In this document: positions 15,365-22,270 of the stretch, piece after piece
Position numbering within the stretch: the stretch's first letter is position 1
How the letters are laid out: each line of letters begins with the position of its first letter
Made by a program: the position numbers and the translations under genes
Source of the DNA: Butyrivibrio sp. LC3010
GTDB taxonomy: Bacteria > Bacillota > Clostridia > Lachnospirales > Lachnospiraceae
Assembly (NCBI RefSeq): GCF_000424385.1
Contig: NZ_AUJU01000005.1
Span: forward strand, 1-64,000
Direction of reading: 5' to 3'
Length of the DNA stretch: 64,000 bases
The notes under the pieces: generated by a model
The model's input: only the letters and a program-made list of their open reading frames with translations
Database searches by the model: none
Told to the model about the DNA's origin: nothing

Positions 15365-15910
15365 ATGGATAATATGCTCTTTCCTGAGAGGCTTGATAGA
15401 AACAAAGTATATGAATGTGGAATATTTTCGTTATATACAGATAAAGTCAAGCTTCCAAGTGGGTATATCATTGAAAAATATCACCAGATTCATCACCATC
15501 ATGAGGGTGTTTCAATAGTTGTCTTTAATGATAAAGATGAGATATTGATGATCAGAGAAATGCGATATACTGTGGGACATCTGGAGTGGGAAATACCTGC
15601 GGGCGGAGTAGAAAACGGAGAGTCAATAGAAGAAGCTGCCAGAAGAGAGGTTATGGAAGAAACCGGATGCACAGTAAAAGACCTTAAGTTCTTGTGCTCT
15701 CAGAATCCGTCAAATGGTATGTCAGATCAGGTGATGCATGTTTTCGGTGCTAAGGTGGATTCTGAAGGACGGATCAAGGATACTGATGAAGTAGCAGATA
15801 AAGTATGGATGCCAATTGCAGAGGTGAAAGAGCTTCTTAGAAACAACCAGACAAAGGATGGCATTGCTATTTTGGCAATCCTTTTTGCATTACAGTTTTA
15901 TGAGTATTGA
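15365..15910 (+). CDS. Nudix hydrolase, ADP-ribose pyrophosphatase-like
   Basis: A 181-aa protein with a complete Nudix box, GGVENGESIEEAARREVMEE then TG (about residues 79-101), and the downstream proline/asparagine loop FLCSQNPSNGMSDQ typical of ADP-sugar pyrophosphatases. It would cleave a nucleoside diphosphate linked to another moiety, using Mg2+. The N-terminus has a His-rich turn IHHHHEGV near residue 41. It begins 2 nt after the MerR-methyltransferase stop, so it is part of that transcript. Its own stop codon lies within the -35 of the next MerR-type promoter. It is cytoplasmic. Confidence 0.88.
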   Translation: MDNMLFPERLDRNKVYECGIFSLYTDKVKLPSGYIIEKYHQIHHHHEGVSIVVFNDKDEILMIREMRYTVGHLEWEIPAGGVENGESIEEAARREVMEETGCTVKDLKFLCSQNPSNGMSDQVMHVFGAKVDSEGRIKDTDEVADKVWMPIAEVKELLRNNQTKDGIAILAILFALQFYEY

Positions 15911-15937
15911 CCTTGCCCTAAGGGCATGCTTTATCCT
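15907..15937 (+). promoter_or_regulatory. MerR-type promoter/operator 4
   Basis: The -35 is TTGACC (15907-15912), followed by a 19-bp spacer and the -10 TATCCT (15932-15937). A perfect palindrome, TGCCCTAAGGGCA, lies at 15914-15926. The -35 overlaps the stop codon of the Nudix gene, so this promoter is embedded in the operon and gives extra output of the HIT and second Nudix genes. Confidence 0.87.
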
Positions 15938-15969
15938 TATAGGTGAAAAAAATATGCAAAGGGGAAGCT

Positions 15970-16455
15970 ATGAACAGAAAAGATATATTAGGGAATGAAA
16001 TTAAGTCTGAGTGCGTAGGATGCGCAATTGTGCGTGGCGAGGTGAAACTTCCTGGGGGAATTATTTATGATGGGGAGTCGATTATTCTTGCCGCAGATCC
16101 TGAGATTCCAATTCCCGGTTTTCTAATAATTACAAGTAAAAGACACATTCAGTCTTTTGCGGAATTAACTGTAGACGAGAGAGCTGAGATAGGAAATACA
16201 ATAGCAATTGCAGAAAGAGCTATAAAGGATCTGAAAATTGCCGAAACTGTTACATTGGTTCAGGAAGAACGCTCCAAGCACTTTCATATATGGATTTTTC
16301 CTAATCAGGAGTGGATGCTGGAAAAATTTGGATATGGTTTGCAGTATCTGCGTGATATCAATGCTTTTGCCAAAGATAATGCTTCTGATGCGGATGTTGA
16401 AATCGTGATAAGGACTGCCGAAGAAATCAAGAAATACATAGAAAGTGCAAACTAA
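15970..16455 (+). CDS. HIT-family nucleotide hydrolase/transferase-like protein
   Basis: A 161-aa protein with the histidine-triad region EERSKHFHIWIFP (about residues 99-111); the motif reads HFH followed by hydrophobic residues, but the third His is replaced (HxHxW). The N-terminus has CVGCAIVRGE, reminiscent of the zinc-binding N-terminus of HIT proteins, and PGFLIITSKRHIQSFAEL is the usual HIT helix-strand. HIT proteins act on nucleotide phosphoramidates or dinucleotides. ATG 15970 is chosen for AAAGGGGA upstream; a GTG at 15943 would put the start at the transcription start point. It is expressed from MerR-type promoter 4. Confidence 0.8.
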   Translation: MNRKDILGNEIKSECVGCAIVRGEVKLPGGIIYDGESIILAADPEIPIPGFLIITSKRHIQSFAELTVDERAEIGNTIAIAERAIKDLKIAETVTLVQEERSKHFHIWIFPNQEWMLEKFGYGLQYLRDINAFAKDNASDADVEIVIRTAEEIKKYIESAN

Positions 16456-16456
16456 T

Positions 16457-17206
16457 ATGACTAAAATTGTTCCAATAGAAGAGCTAATAATACAAGAAGT
16501 GGCGGCAAGAGAACTGCCAAAGGATATTCAAGAAGGAGTGCAAGTTTACTGGAATGAACTTACAGCAAAGTACCCGGGGATGTTTAATGGGGCGTTATAT
16601 TCTGTAATCAATATGGAAAATGATGACGGCACAGTCACGATAACCTGTGAGCCCTCTGATTATGCCCATTACAAATACAGTGAGATCATGGATCTTGGAG
16701 AGTATGCATGTAGAAGTATGTATGCCGGTTGCATATTAGTTTCATCTGACAAAAAGCTGTTTGTTTCATTAAATGGAGTAGGTTCAGAGTTTGTAGGAAA
16801 GATTCAGGGGATAGGTGGAGTTATGGACCCTTCTGACAGGATTATTGGTGGTGCCACACGCAAGGATGGCAGTACAGAGACTAATAAGCTATCACCCTTA
16901 GTAACAGCATTTCGAGAGCTTGAAGAAGAGGTAGGAAAAGAAATCAGGAATAGCGTTACTGATATAGGCAAATCATATCTTGTTACTAATGACAATAAGT
17001 ATGGCTTTCCTTTTGTGTTTTATTCAAGCCTTGATTCAGAAAACATTCTACATGCCTTTGATTCTTTTAAGAAGGAGACCGGCAGTAATGAGGTTGATAG
17101 GCTGATCTATTTTGGAAAAGATGATACGGCTGAACTTGAGAAATATGAATCCGGACAAGATATTGGTGTAGTGGATCTTTTGAAAATCATTATGGGGGAA
17201 TTGTAA
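16457..17206 (+). CDS. Nudix-like protein with an interrupted Nudix box
   Basis: A 249-aa protein. The Nudix signature is split: IQGIGGVMD near residue 118 and AFRELEEEVG near residue 152 (REXXEEXG intact), separated by a 25-residue insertion rich in Gly and Thr. The helix carrying the metal-binding glutamates is therefore preserved. The N-terminal 75 residues (VYWNELTAKYPGMFNG, TITCEPSDYAHYKY) are not part of the core Nudix fold and may bind substrate. It starts one base after the HIT stop codon and is surely translated from the same mRNA. It ends the last MerR-controlled transcript. It is cytoplasmic. Confidence 0.78.
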   Translation: MTKIVPIEELIIQEVAARELPKDIQEGVQVYWNELTAKYPGMFNGALYSVINMENDDGTVTITCEPSDYAHYKYSEIMDLGEYACRSMYAGCILVSSDKKLFVSLNGVGSEFVGKIQGIGGVMDPSDRIIGGATRKDGSTETNKLSPLVTAFRELEEEVGKEIRNSVTDIGKSYLVTNDNKYGFPFVFYSSLDSENILHAFDSFKKETGSNEVDRLIYFGKDDTAELEKYESGQDIGVVDLLKIIMGEL

Positions 17207-17305
17207 AAAAAGAAACTGAATATTACTTGTCTTTATCTCTATATAATAGGCAAAAAAAGACAAATAATGATTTTGCTATGCATATTTGGAACTTATTTTA
17301 TATGC

Positions 17306-17388
17306 TGTAAAAGTGGTACAAACTTGGTACAAAAGAAAGGCAAGGCCGGCGAAGCCCCTTTCTCTGCGGGTTTTTGGGACTATTAAAA
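17306..17388. repeat. Right-end repeat R2 of the island units
   Basis: The same order of blocks as R1: AAGTGGTACAAACTTGGTAC, then AAGGC, GGCGAAGCCCCTTTCTCTGC, and TTAAAAGTT at the att core. It lacks the GTGTA...TACAC hairpin found at R1 and R4. Together with the att copy it defines the right edge of unit C. Confidence 0.75.
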
Positions 17389-17409
17389 GTTCGATCCCGG
17401 TCGCCGGCA
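17389..17409. repeat. att-like direct repeat copy 4
   Basis: An exact copy of the tRNA-Leu 3' 21 bases, with three further matching bases (GTA) and a tRNA-Leu-like terminator behind it. Of the three downstream copies this one looks most like the original chromosomal 3' flank of the tRNA, so it may be the true right junction of the stack. Confidence 0.85.
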
Positions 17410-17411
17410 GT

Positions 17412-17442
17412 AAAGAGAAGCAGTGATGCTTCTCTTTTTTTT
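17412..17442 (+). terminator. Terminator behind att copy 4
   Basis: AAAGAGAAGCA pairs with TGCTTCTCTTT around a 4-nt loop, followed by eight T. The stem sequence closely matches the tRNA-Leu terminator at 864. Confidence 0.88.
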
Positions 17443-17503
17443 GCTGTATCATTAAGGTATAATATAGCTAACGATTGAAGCTATAAATGAGGTGCAAGCT
17501 TTT

Positions 17504-17701
17504 ATGAGTGATATAAAAGAAAAAAATGAATTGGATTATACATGTGGAATTTCTGATGATGAACTAACTCAGAGATTTATTGAGTCCATTCGCATTGATG
17601 AAGAAATTAGAAAGATAAAAGGACTTCCTACATCAGGATATGATGCTGATTTAAAGAAGGCATATTTACTTTATCCGGATGGGAGGAAAGAATATGTCTG
17701 A
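17504..17701 (+). CDS. Small protein of unknown function, 65 aa
   Basis: A short acidic protein, MSDIKEKNELDY ... DDELTQRFIESIRIDEEIRK ... YDADLKKAYLLYPDGRKEYV, predicted to be mostly helical. ATG 17504 follows GAGGTG at a good distance. The closing LLYPDGRKEYV resembles ends of small antitoxin-like or plasmid-type proteins, but I do not recognise it. It overlaps the start of a decayed reading frame that follows. It is cytoplasmic. Confidence 0.55.
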   Translation: MSDIKEKNELDYTCGISDDELTQRFIESIRIDEEIRKIKGLPTSGYDADLKKAYLLYPDGRKEYV

Positions 17702-17832
17702 GGAGAAGGCAAAGAAGAAGCAGCTGGATGAGGTGCTGACGCTGGATAGATAAGGTTCTGATCTATGATCTGGAGCATATCGAGATCAGGTAGAAGTTTC
17801 CAGATGAAGTGATAAAGTTCATAGAGGGATAG
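17694..17832 (+). pseudogene. Frameshifted small gene, unknown
   Basis: ATG 17694 opens MSEEKAKKKQLDEVLTLDR and stops. One frame over, the text continues KVLIYDLEHIEIR, hits TAG, and resumes KFPDEVIKFIEG to a stop near 17832. The pieces read as one small helical protein broken by a frameshift and a nonsense codon. The family is not recognised. A terminator follows. Confidence 0.5.
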
Positions 17833-17837
17833 GCGGC

Positions 17838-17873
17838 GGAGCCGGTTGGAGCGATCTGATCGGCTTCTTTTTT
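17838..17873 (+). terminator. Terminator after the small broken gene
   Basis: GGAGCCG pairs with CGGCTTC, with an inner GATC pairing, followed by seven T. Confidence 0.7.
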
Positions 17874-17954
17874 TGCTTGAAAAATCCTGAGATTAAAATA
17901 TACTACTAGTTATACAAATAAGACAACGATTGATCAGAGAACAGGGAAGAAATC

Positions 17955-18167
17955 ATGGTCAAAAATAATATCGAATTAGATGTGAAAGTTAAGTGCATAG
18001 AGCAGGGAAAGACTCAGGCGCAGGTGGCGAAAGAGATTGATACCACCAGGGCCTATGTAAACCGGGTTATCAAGCGAAACGAGAGCGTAGTCAATAATAC
18101 CTTCGTCAAGATGATGGAGGCATTGGGGTTTGACATTGAACTGCATTATGTGAAGAGGGAAGAGTAA
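17955..18167 (+). CDS. XRE-family transcriptional regulator, 70 aa
   Basis: A minimal helix-turn-helix protein. The helix 2-turn-helix 3 region is TQAQVAKEIDTTRAYVNRVI (about residues 21-40), followed by FVKMMEALGFDIELHYV. There is no effector domain. Its stop codon abuts the GTG start of the methyltransferase gene that follows, so it heads a short operon of methyltransferase and two GNAT genes and may control it. It is cytoplasmic and DNA-binding. The ATG at 17955 follows GGGAAGAA. Confidence 0.82.
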   Translation: MVKNNIELDVKVKCIEQGKTQAQVAKEIDTTRAYVNRVIKRNESVVNNTFVKMMEALGFDIELHYVKREE

Positions 18168-19013
18168 GTGGAAATACTGGATAAACGAATAGATGATGGA
18201 ACAGCATTTGATTGGGGAAGAACATCTGAGGAATATGCCAGGTACAGAGATATCTATCCGGATGAATTTTATAAGAAGATTGCGGACAGGGGTCTTTGCA
18301 TAAATGGGCAGAAAGTCCTTGACCTGGGAACCGGTACAGGCGTTCTGCCGCGCAATATGTACAAATATGGGGCGGAATGGTTCGGGACCGATATTTCTCC
18401 GGAGCAGATTGAGCAGGCAAAGATACTGGCTTCCGCTTCAAATATGAGGATAGACTTTCAGGCTGTTCCAACAGAACAACTGGATTTTACGGGAGAGACC
18501 TTTGATGTGATCACAGCTTGTCAGTGCTTCTGGTACTTTGACCATGAGAAGGTAATCCCCAAACTGGCTGATCTTTTGAAACCGGATGGAAAGTTGCTCA
18601 TCCTGTATATGGCATGGCTGCCATATGAAGATAAAATCGCAGGCGCAAGCGAAGAACTTGTGCTTAAGTACAGTCCAAAATGGTCAGGTGCCGGGGAAAC
18701 GAGACATCCAATTTGGATTCCGGATGTAGCATATGACTATTTTGAGATGGAGGATCATGAGGAATATGATCTGATGGTACCATTTACCAAAGAATCCTGG
18801 CATGGGAGAATGAGAGCCTGCAGAGGTGTGGGAGCCTCATTGTCAGAGACAGAATTAGCCAGGTGGGATAAAGAACACAGGGAGCTGTTGGACAGGATCG
18901 CACCGGAACAGTTTGAAGTCCTGCACTATGCAGCTTCTGCAGTGCTGCGAAAGAGAGAAAAAATAAGTGGAGATAGTTACAGCGAAAAAGGAGGATTTGG
19001 AAATCGTTCGTAA
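18168..19013 (+). CDS. Class I SAM-dependent methyltransferase
   Basis: A 281-aa protein with motif I VLDLGTGTGVLPRNM (about residues 47-61), EWFGTDISPEQIEQA (strand 2) and FDVITACQCFWYFD (motif IV). The layout is of Methyltransf_25 proteins acting on small molecules. It starts at GTG 18168, directly after the XRE stop. The last 16 residues overlap the next gene by 47 nt and look unlike a normal methyltransferase end, so the stop may have been shifted by a small deletion. The substrate is unknown. It is cytoplasmic. Confidence 0.82.
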   Translation: MEILDKRIDDGTAFDWGRTSEEYARYRDIYPDEFYKKIADRGLCINGQKVLDLGTGTGVLPRNMYKYGAEWFGTDISPEQIEQAKILASASNMRIDFQAVPTEQLDFTGETFDVITACQCFWYFDHEKVIPKLADLLKPDGKLLILYMAWLPYEDKIAGASEELVLKYSPKWSGAGETRHPIWIPDVAYDYFEMEDHEEYDLMVPFTKESWHGRMRACRGVGASLSETELARWDKEHRELLDRIAPEQFEVLHYAASAVLRKREKISGDSYSEKGGFGNRS

Positions 19014-19431
19014 GATTACCAGATCCACAATCAAATCAATATATCCCCGATATTATCCAGCAGGAGCCGTGGAGTTCTTTCTGGCACATCATTCGGACGA
19101 ACATATTGTGACGGATATCTCTGATAATAAGATTTTTGTTTTATATGAGGGCGGAGAGTCGGTCGGTACAGTGACGATTAAGGACAATAGTATTAATCGT
19201 TTGTTTGTTCTTCCAGATTACCAGCATAAGGGATATGGGAAGGCCCTGCTTGATTTTGCGGAGAAGAAGATACTGGAATTGTATGAATGTGTTCAGATCG
19301 ATGCATCATTTCCGGCAAAGCGGATTTATTTGAAACGCGGATATAAGGAAATAGAGTATAACATCATCAAAACGGATAACGGTGATTGTCTCTGCTATGA
19401 TGTTATGAGATTGGAGAAAAAGCATGGTTAG
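18967..19431 (+). CDS. GNAT N-acetyltransferase
   Basis: A 154-aa GNAT. The start is a GTG (MEIVTAKKEDLEIVRKITRS) inside the end of the methyltransferase gene. The acetyl-CoA loop is LPDYQHKGYGKALLDF (Q/HxxGxG pattern, about residues 80-95), and the fold closes with PAKRIYLKRGYKEIEYN. It belongs to the general Acetyltransf_1 branch; the acceptor is unknown. The 47-nt overlap upstream and the 8-nt overlap downstream imply translational coupling across the operon. It is cytoplasmic. Confidence 0.83.
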   Translation: MEIVTAKKEDLEIVRKITRSTIKSIYPRYYPAGAVEFFLAHHSDEHIVTDISDNKIFVLYEGGESVGTVTIKDNSINRLFVLPDYQHKGYGKALLDFAEKKILELYECVQIDASFPAKRIYLKRGYKEIEYNIIKTDNGDCLCYDVMRLEKKHG

Positions 19432-19870
19432 AGAAGCTGAACAAAGTGATCTGGATGCAATACTTGAACTGTATCTGTTCTTACATGAGGACAGTATCCC
19501 TGAAAAAGACGAGCATTTGAGAGATACATGGCTTCAGATAATACAGGATACGAATCACCATCTGATTGTGAACGAGGTGGATGGTAAGATTGTTTCATCT
19601 TGCGTGTGCGTGATCATCCCCAATCTGACAAGAAATATCCGCCCCTATGCTTTTATTGAAAACGTGGTGACACGTAAGGATTATCGGGGAAAAGGCTATG
19701 CCAGTGAATGTCTGGAGTTTGCCAGGGAGATTGCAGAAAAAGAGAACTGCTATAAGATGATGCTACTGACAGGTTCAAAGAAGCCGGAGACTCTTCAGTT
19801 TTATGAAAAATGCGGATATAACAGTAGCGACAAGACAGCCTTTATACAGTGGCTGGGAATTGAGAAATAA
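19424..19870 (+). CDS. GNAT N-acetyltransferase
   Basis: A 148-aa GNAT with N-terminal MVREAEQSDLDAILELYLFL, acetyl-CoA loop RKDYRGKGYASECLEFA (about residues 86-102) and the terminal FYEKCGYNSSDKTAF motif. It resembles the aminoglycoside-type/small-molecule GNAT branch (strand FIENVVTRKDYRGKG). The substrate is not identifiable. It overlaps the preceding GNAT by 8 nt. It is followed by remnants of a broken gene. It is cytoplasmic. Confidence 0.85.
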   Translation: MVREAEQSDLDAILELYLFLHEDSIPEKDEHLRDTWLQIIQDTNHHLIVNEVDGKIVSSCVCVIIPNLTRNIRPYAFIENVVTRKDYRGKGYASECLEFAREIAEKENCYKMMLLTGSKKPETLQFYEKCGYNSSDKTAFIQWLGIEK

Positions 19871-19875
19871 AGCAG

Positions 19876-20170
19876 ATGGCATCATTATTACAGTCAACAT
19901 TAAATACGAGGGCACTGCCTATAGGAAATCTACGTTATATACGAAGTGATTATCCAGGAAAACTTACAGATCAGGAAGTGAAGTGGCTTGTTCAAAATGA
20001 TGATGGAACAAGTTTGTAAAGGATTTCTGCGAAGATGAGGCAACGAAGGAGTTTCCATAGAGGCTGAAAGTGGCAGCGGCGTTATGGAAGTCAGTAAGAG
20101 AGTCGGATATGAAAAAAGAATATTCGCATGATCTGCTTGAAAAGTACAAGAATGATATAGGACAGGTAAG
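19876..20170 (+). pseudogene. Gene fragment, possibly a tyrosine phosphatase N-terminus
   Basis: An ATG at 19876 opens 47 residues (TRALPIGNLRYIRSDYP, LTDQEVKWLVQNDDGTSL), then stops near 20020. The pattern TR.L..(G)..IRSD.P..LT..E...L resembles the N-terminus of the tyrosine phosphatase domain at 6326. The rest, up to 20170, contains short disconnected frames (SGSGVMEVSKRVGYEKRIF). I read it as a deletion remnant. The phosphatase assignment is weak. Confidence 0.45.
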
Positions 20171-20176
20171 TTGCTG

Positions 20177-22084
20177 ATGATATTGAGAGATTTCAAAAAG
20201 GAAGATGCGCAGATTATAGCCGGGTGGCTCCAATCAGAGGAAGAATTATACAAATGGTCTGCTGACAGGTTTAATAAGTATCCTCTTTCGGGAAATGACA
20301 TAAATGAAAACTATGCACCTCAGCTTGAAACGAGGCGTTTCTATCCACTAACGGCAGTAGATGATAATGGCGATGTTTTAGGGCATTTCATCATACGGTA
20401 TCCGCGAGTTGACGATGACAGTTCTGTTCGGTTTGGCTTTGTAATAGTCAATCCCGCTATAAAGGGAAAAGGGTACGGAAAAGAACTGCTTCAGCTTGGA
20501 ATAGGATATGTAAAGGAACATCTCAGCGCCAAAAGGATTGATCTGGGTGTATTTGATAATAATGAGAGTGCAAGGTATTGTTATGAGGCGGTAGGGTTTA
20601 CGGCGTATGCTACGCGAGAATGTGAGATGCCGATAGGAACCTGGAAATGTACGGATATGGAAATGTTCATAGAAAAATCGCTTGAAACAGAACGCTTGAT
20701 CATGCGTTGCTGGAACGAAAGCGATGCAGAGGATTTATATAAATATGCCAGTGATCCCGATGTGGGTCCTATTGCCGGATGGCCTGCTCATCAGAGTATT
20801 GAAGAGAGCCGGGATGTGATAAAGAATGTCTTTAACGGCAAAGAGGCCTATGCTGTTTGTCTGAAAGAGGATGGCAAGGCTATCGGAGCAATTGAACTGA
20901 AGCTGAACGGTCATACCGATATGACTGACCGAGATGATGAATGCGAGATGGGATACTGGCTCGGAAAGCCGTTCTGGGGTCAGGGCATTATGCCGGAAGC
21001 GGTGAAGGAAATGCTGCGCCATGCTTTTGAGGACTTAGGTATGCAGAAGGTATGGATTGGATATTATGAAGGCAATGCCAAGTCCAAGCGAGTCCAGGAG
21101 AAATGCGGATTCAAGTATCAGTGGCGATCCGAAAATGTGGATGTGCCGCTGATGCACGAGAAGCGGACAGGCCATGTGAGCCTGATGACGAAGGAAGATT
21201 GGAAAACATCACACAGGACTATGAAACGGGAACTTGGGATTGCGCGCTGCGGGCTGGCTTGCTGCTTATGCTCCGAGAATTTTACATGTAAAGGATGTAA
21301 ACGCGATGGTTTTATGGAACTTTCATGGTGTAAGGATGCAGAATGGTGTGAAGTACGCAGATGCGGTATTGATAAAAACCTGAGTGGGTGCTATGAGTGC
21401 AACCCTGCGGAATGCCGTAAGGGTTTATATGCAGAAAAAATAAAGCCAAGGGCTTTTGCGGAATATGCCCGGAGGTATGGACTTGAAGAACTTCTTGATT
21501 GCTTGGAACGTAATGAACGAGCAGGCGTGGTCTATCATCGTGAAGGAATAACGGGTGACTACGATGATTTTGATGATTTAGAGGAACTGATTGATTTTAT
21601 CAAAACCGGTAAAAAGATGTGCATAGATTTGAAGCCGATAGCACGAGAGGATATTGAAACAGTCTGGAAGATGCAGGTGGAAGCATTCTCGGATCTTTTG
21701 GAAAAATATCAGGATTATGATATGAGTCCCGCGGCTGAAGACATGGATAAAGTATTAGCAAGGTTTGAACAGCCGTGGACGACATATTTCTTCATTATGG
21801 CAAATAATGAGAAGGTAGGAGTGATCCGTGTTGTAGATAAGAAAGACGGGAGCAGAAAGCGGATTTCTCCTATTTGGATCATGCCTGAGTACCGAAATAA
21901 AGGATATGCGCAGCAGGCAATACTTGTGGCGGAGAAAAAATATGGATCAACCCATTGGTGTCTGGATACCATATTACAGGAAAAAGGCAATCTTCATTTG
22001 TATGAGAAACTTGGCTATCATCAGACAGGCAGAATTGATAGAGTTAACGATCATATGGATATAGTGTACTACGAAAAAGATTGA
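20177..22084 (+). CDS. Triple-GNAT plus DUF3795 fusion protein
   Basis: A single 635-aa frame with four domains. Residues 1-168 are a GNAT (loop NPAIKGKGYGKELLQL). Residues 170-335 are a RimJ/RimL-type GNAT (ETERLIMRCWNESDAEDLY, GYWLGKPFWGQGIMPEAVKE). Residues 345-470 are a cysteine-rich DUF3795 domain (ARCGLACCLCSENFTCKGC, then CYECNPAEC). Residues 480-635 are a third GNAT (MPEYRNKGYAQQAILVAEKK). It probably acetylates or senses small amines; the substrates are unknown. ATG 20177 is preferred over an upstream TTG. Such a fusion may be genuine or may have arisen by deletion of stop codons between neighbouring genes. It is cytoplasmic. Confidence 0.82.
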   Translation: MILRDFKKEDAQIIAGWLQSEEELYKWSADRFNKYPLSGNDINENYAPQLETRRFYPLTAVDDNGDVLGHFIIRYPRVDDDSSVRFGFVIVNPAIKGKGYGKELLQLGIGYVKEHLSAKRIDLGVFDNNESARYCYEAVGFTAYATRECEMPIGTWKCTDMEMFIEKSLETERLIMRCWNESDAEDLYKYASDPDVGPIAGWPAHQSIEESRDVIKNVFNGKEAYAVCLKEDGKAIGAIELKLNGHTDMTDRDDECEMGYWLGKPFWGQGIMPEAVKEMLRHAFEDLGMQKVWIGYYEGNAKSKRVQEKCGFKYQWRSENVDVPLMHEKRTGHVSLMTKEDWKTSHRTMKRELGIARCGLACCLCSENFTCKGCKRDGFMELSWCKDAEWCEVRRCGIDKNLSGCYECNPAECRKGLYAEKIKPRAFAEYARRYGLEELLDCLERNERAGVVYHREGITGDYDDFDDLEELIDFIKTGKKMCIDLKPIAREDIETVWKMQVEAFSDLLEKYQDYDMSPAAEDMDKVLARFEQPWTTYFFIMANNEKVGVIRVVDKKDGSRKRISPIWIMPEYRNKGYAQQAILVAEKKYGSTHWCLDTILQEKGNLHLYEKLGYHQTGRIDRVNDHMDIVYYEKD

Positions 22085-22093
22085 GGAAAGCGC

Positions 22094-22190
22094 ATGGATG
22101 ATACAATGAAAGTTGAGAAGGCTGATATCGAAGATATAGATTCCCTTGTTGAACTCCGGCTTGATTACCTAATAGGAGATACAGAGTATT
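22094..22190 (+). pseudogene. GNAT N-terminal fragment truncated by the next gene
   Basis: ATG 22094 opens MKVEKADIEDIDSLVELRLD then YL, the usual first strand and helix of a GNAT, and homology then ends. The frame stays open through about 30 odd residues and into the DNA glycosylase gene, so a fused product is possible. The fragment shows that a segment bringing the glycosylase gene replaced the rest of the GNAT. Confidence 0.6.
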
Positions 22191-22270
22191 GCGGTTCTCT
22201 TTTTTGTACCATTTTGTACTGTAGAATAGTGTGTATAATTGCATTGGTAGGGGAAGAGGAAGACAAAAGT

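Larger units (their letters stand above)
11249..17409. mobile_element. Island unit C, ending at exact att copy 4
   Basis: A 6.2-kb segment with a methyltransferase, a GNAT, a small membrane protein, DUF6483, the MerR-methyltransferase regulator, two Nudix proteins and a HIT protein. A partial right-end repeat at 13994 suggests that it is itself a composite of 11249-14034 and 14035-17409. It has no recombinase. Its right end has the complete right-end repeat plus an exact att copy. Confidence 0.5.

Noticed and set aside
835..17409. CRISPR array or integron cassette array
   Set aside because: The repeats are kilobases apart, not regular, and end at a tRNA; there are no cas genes, attC folds or integron integrase.
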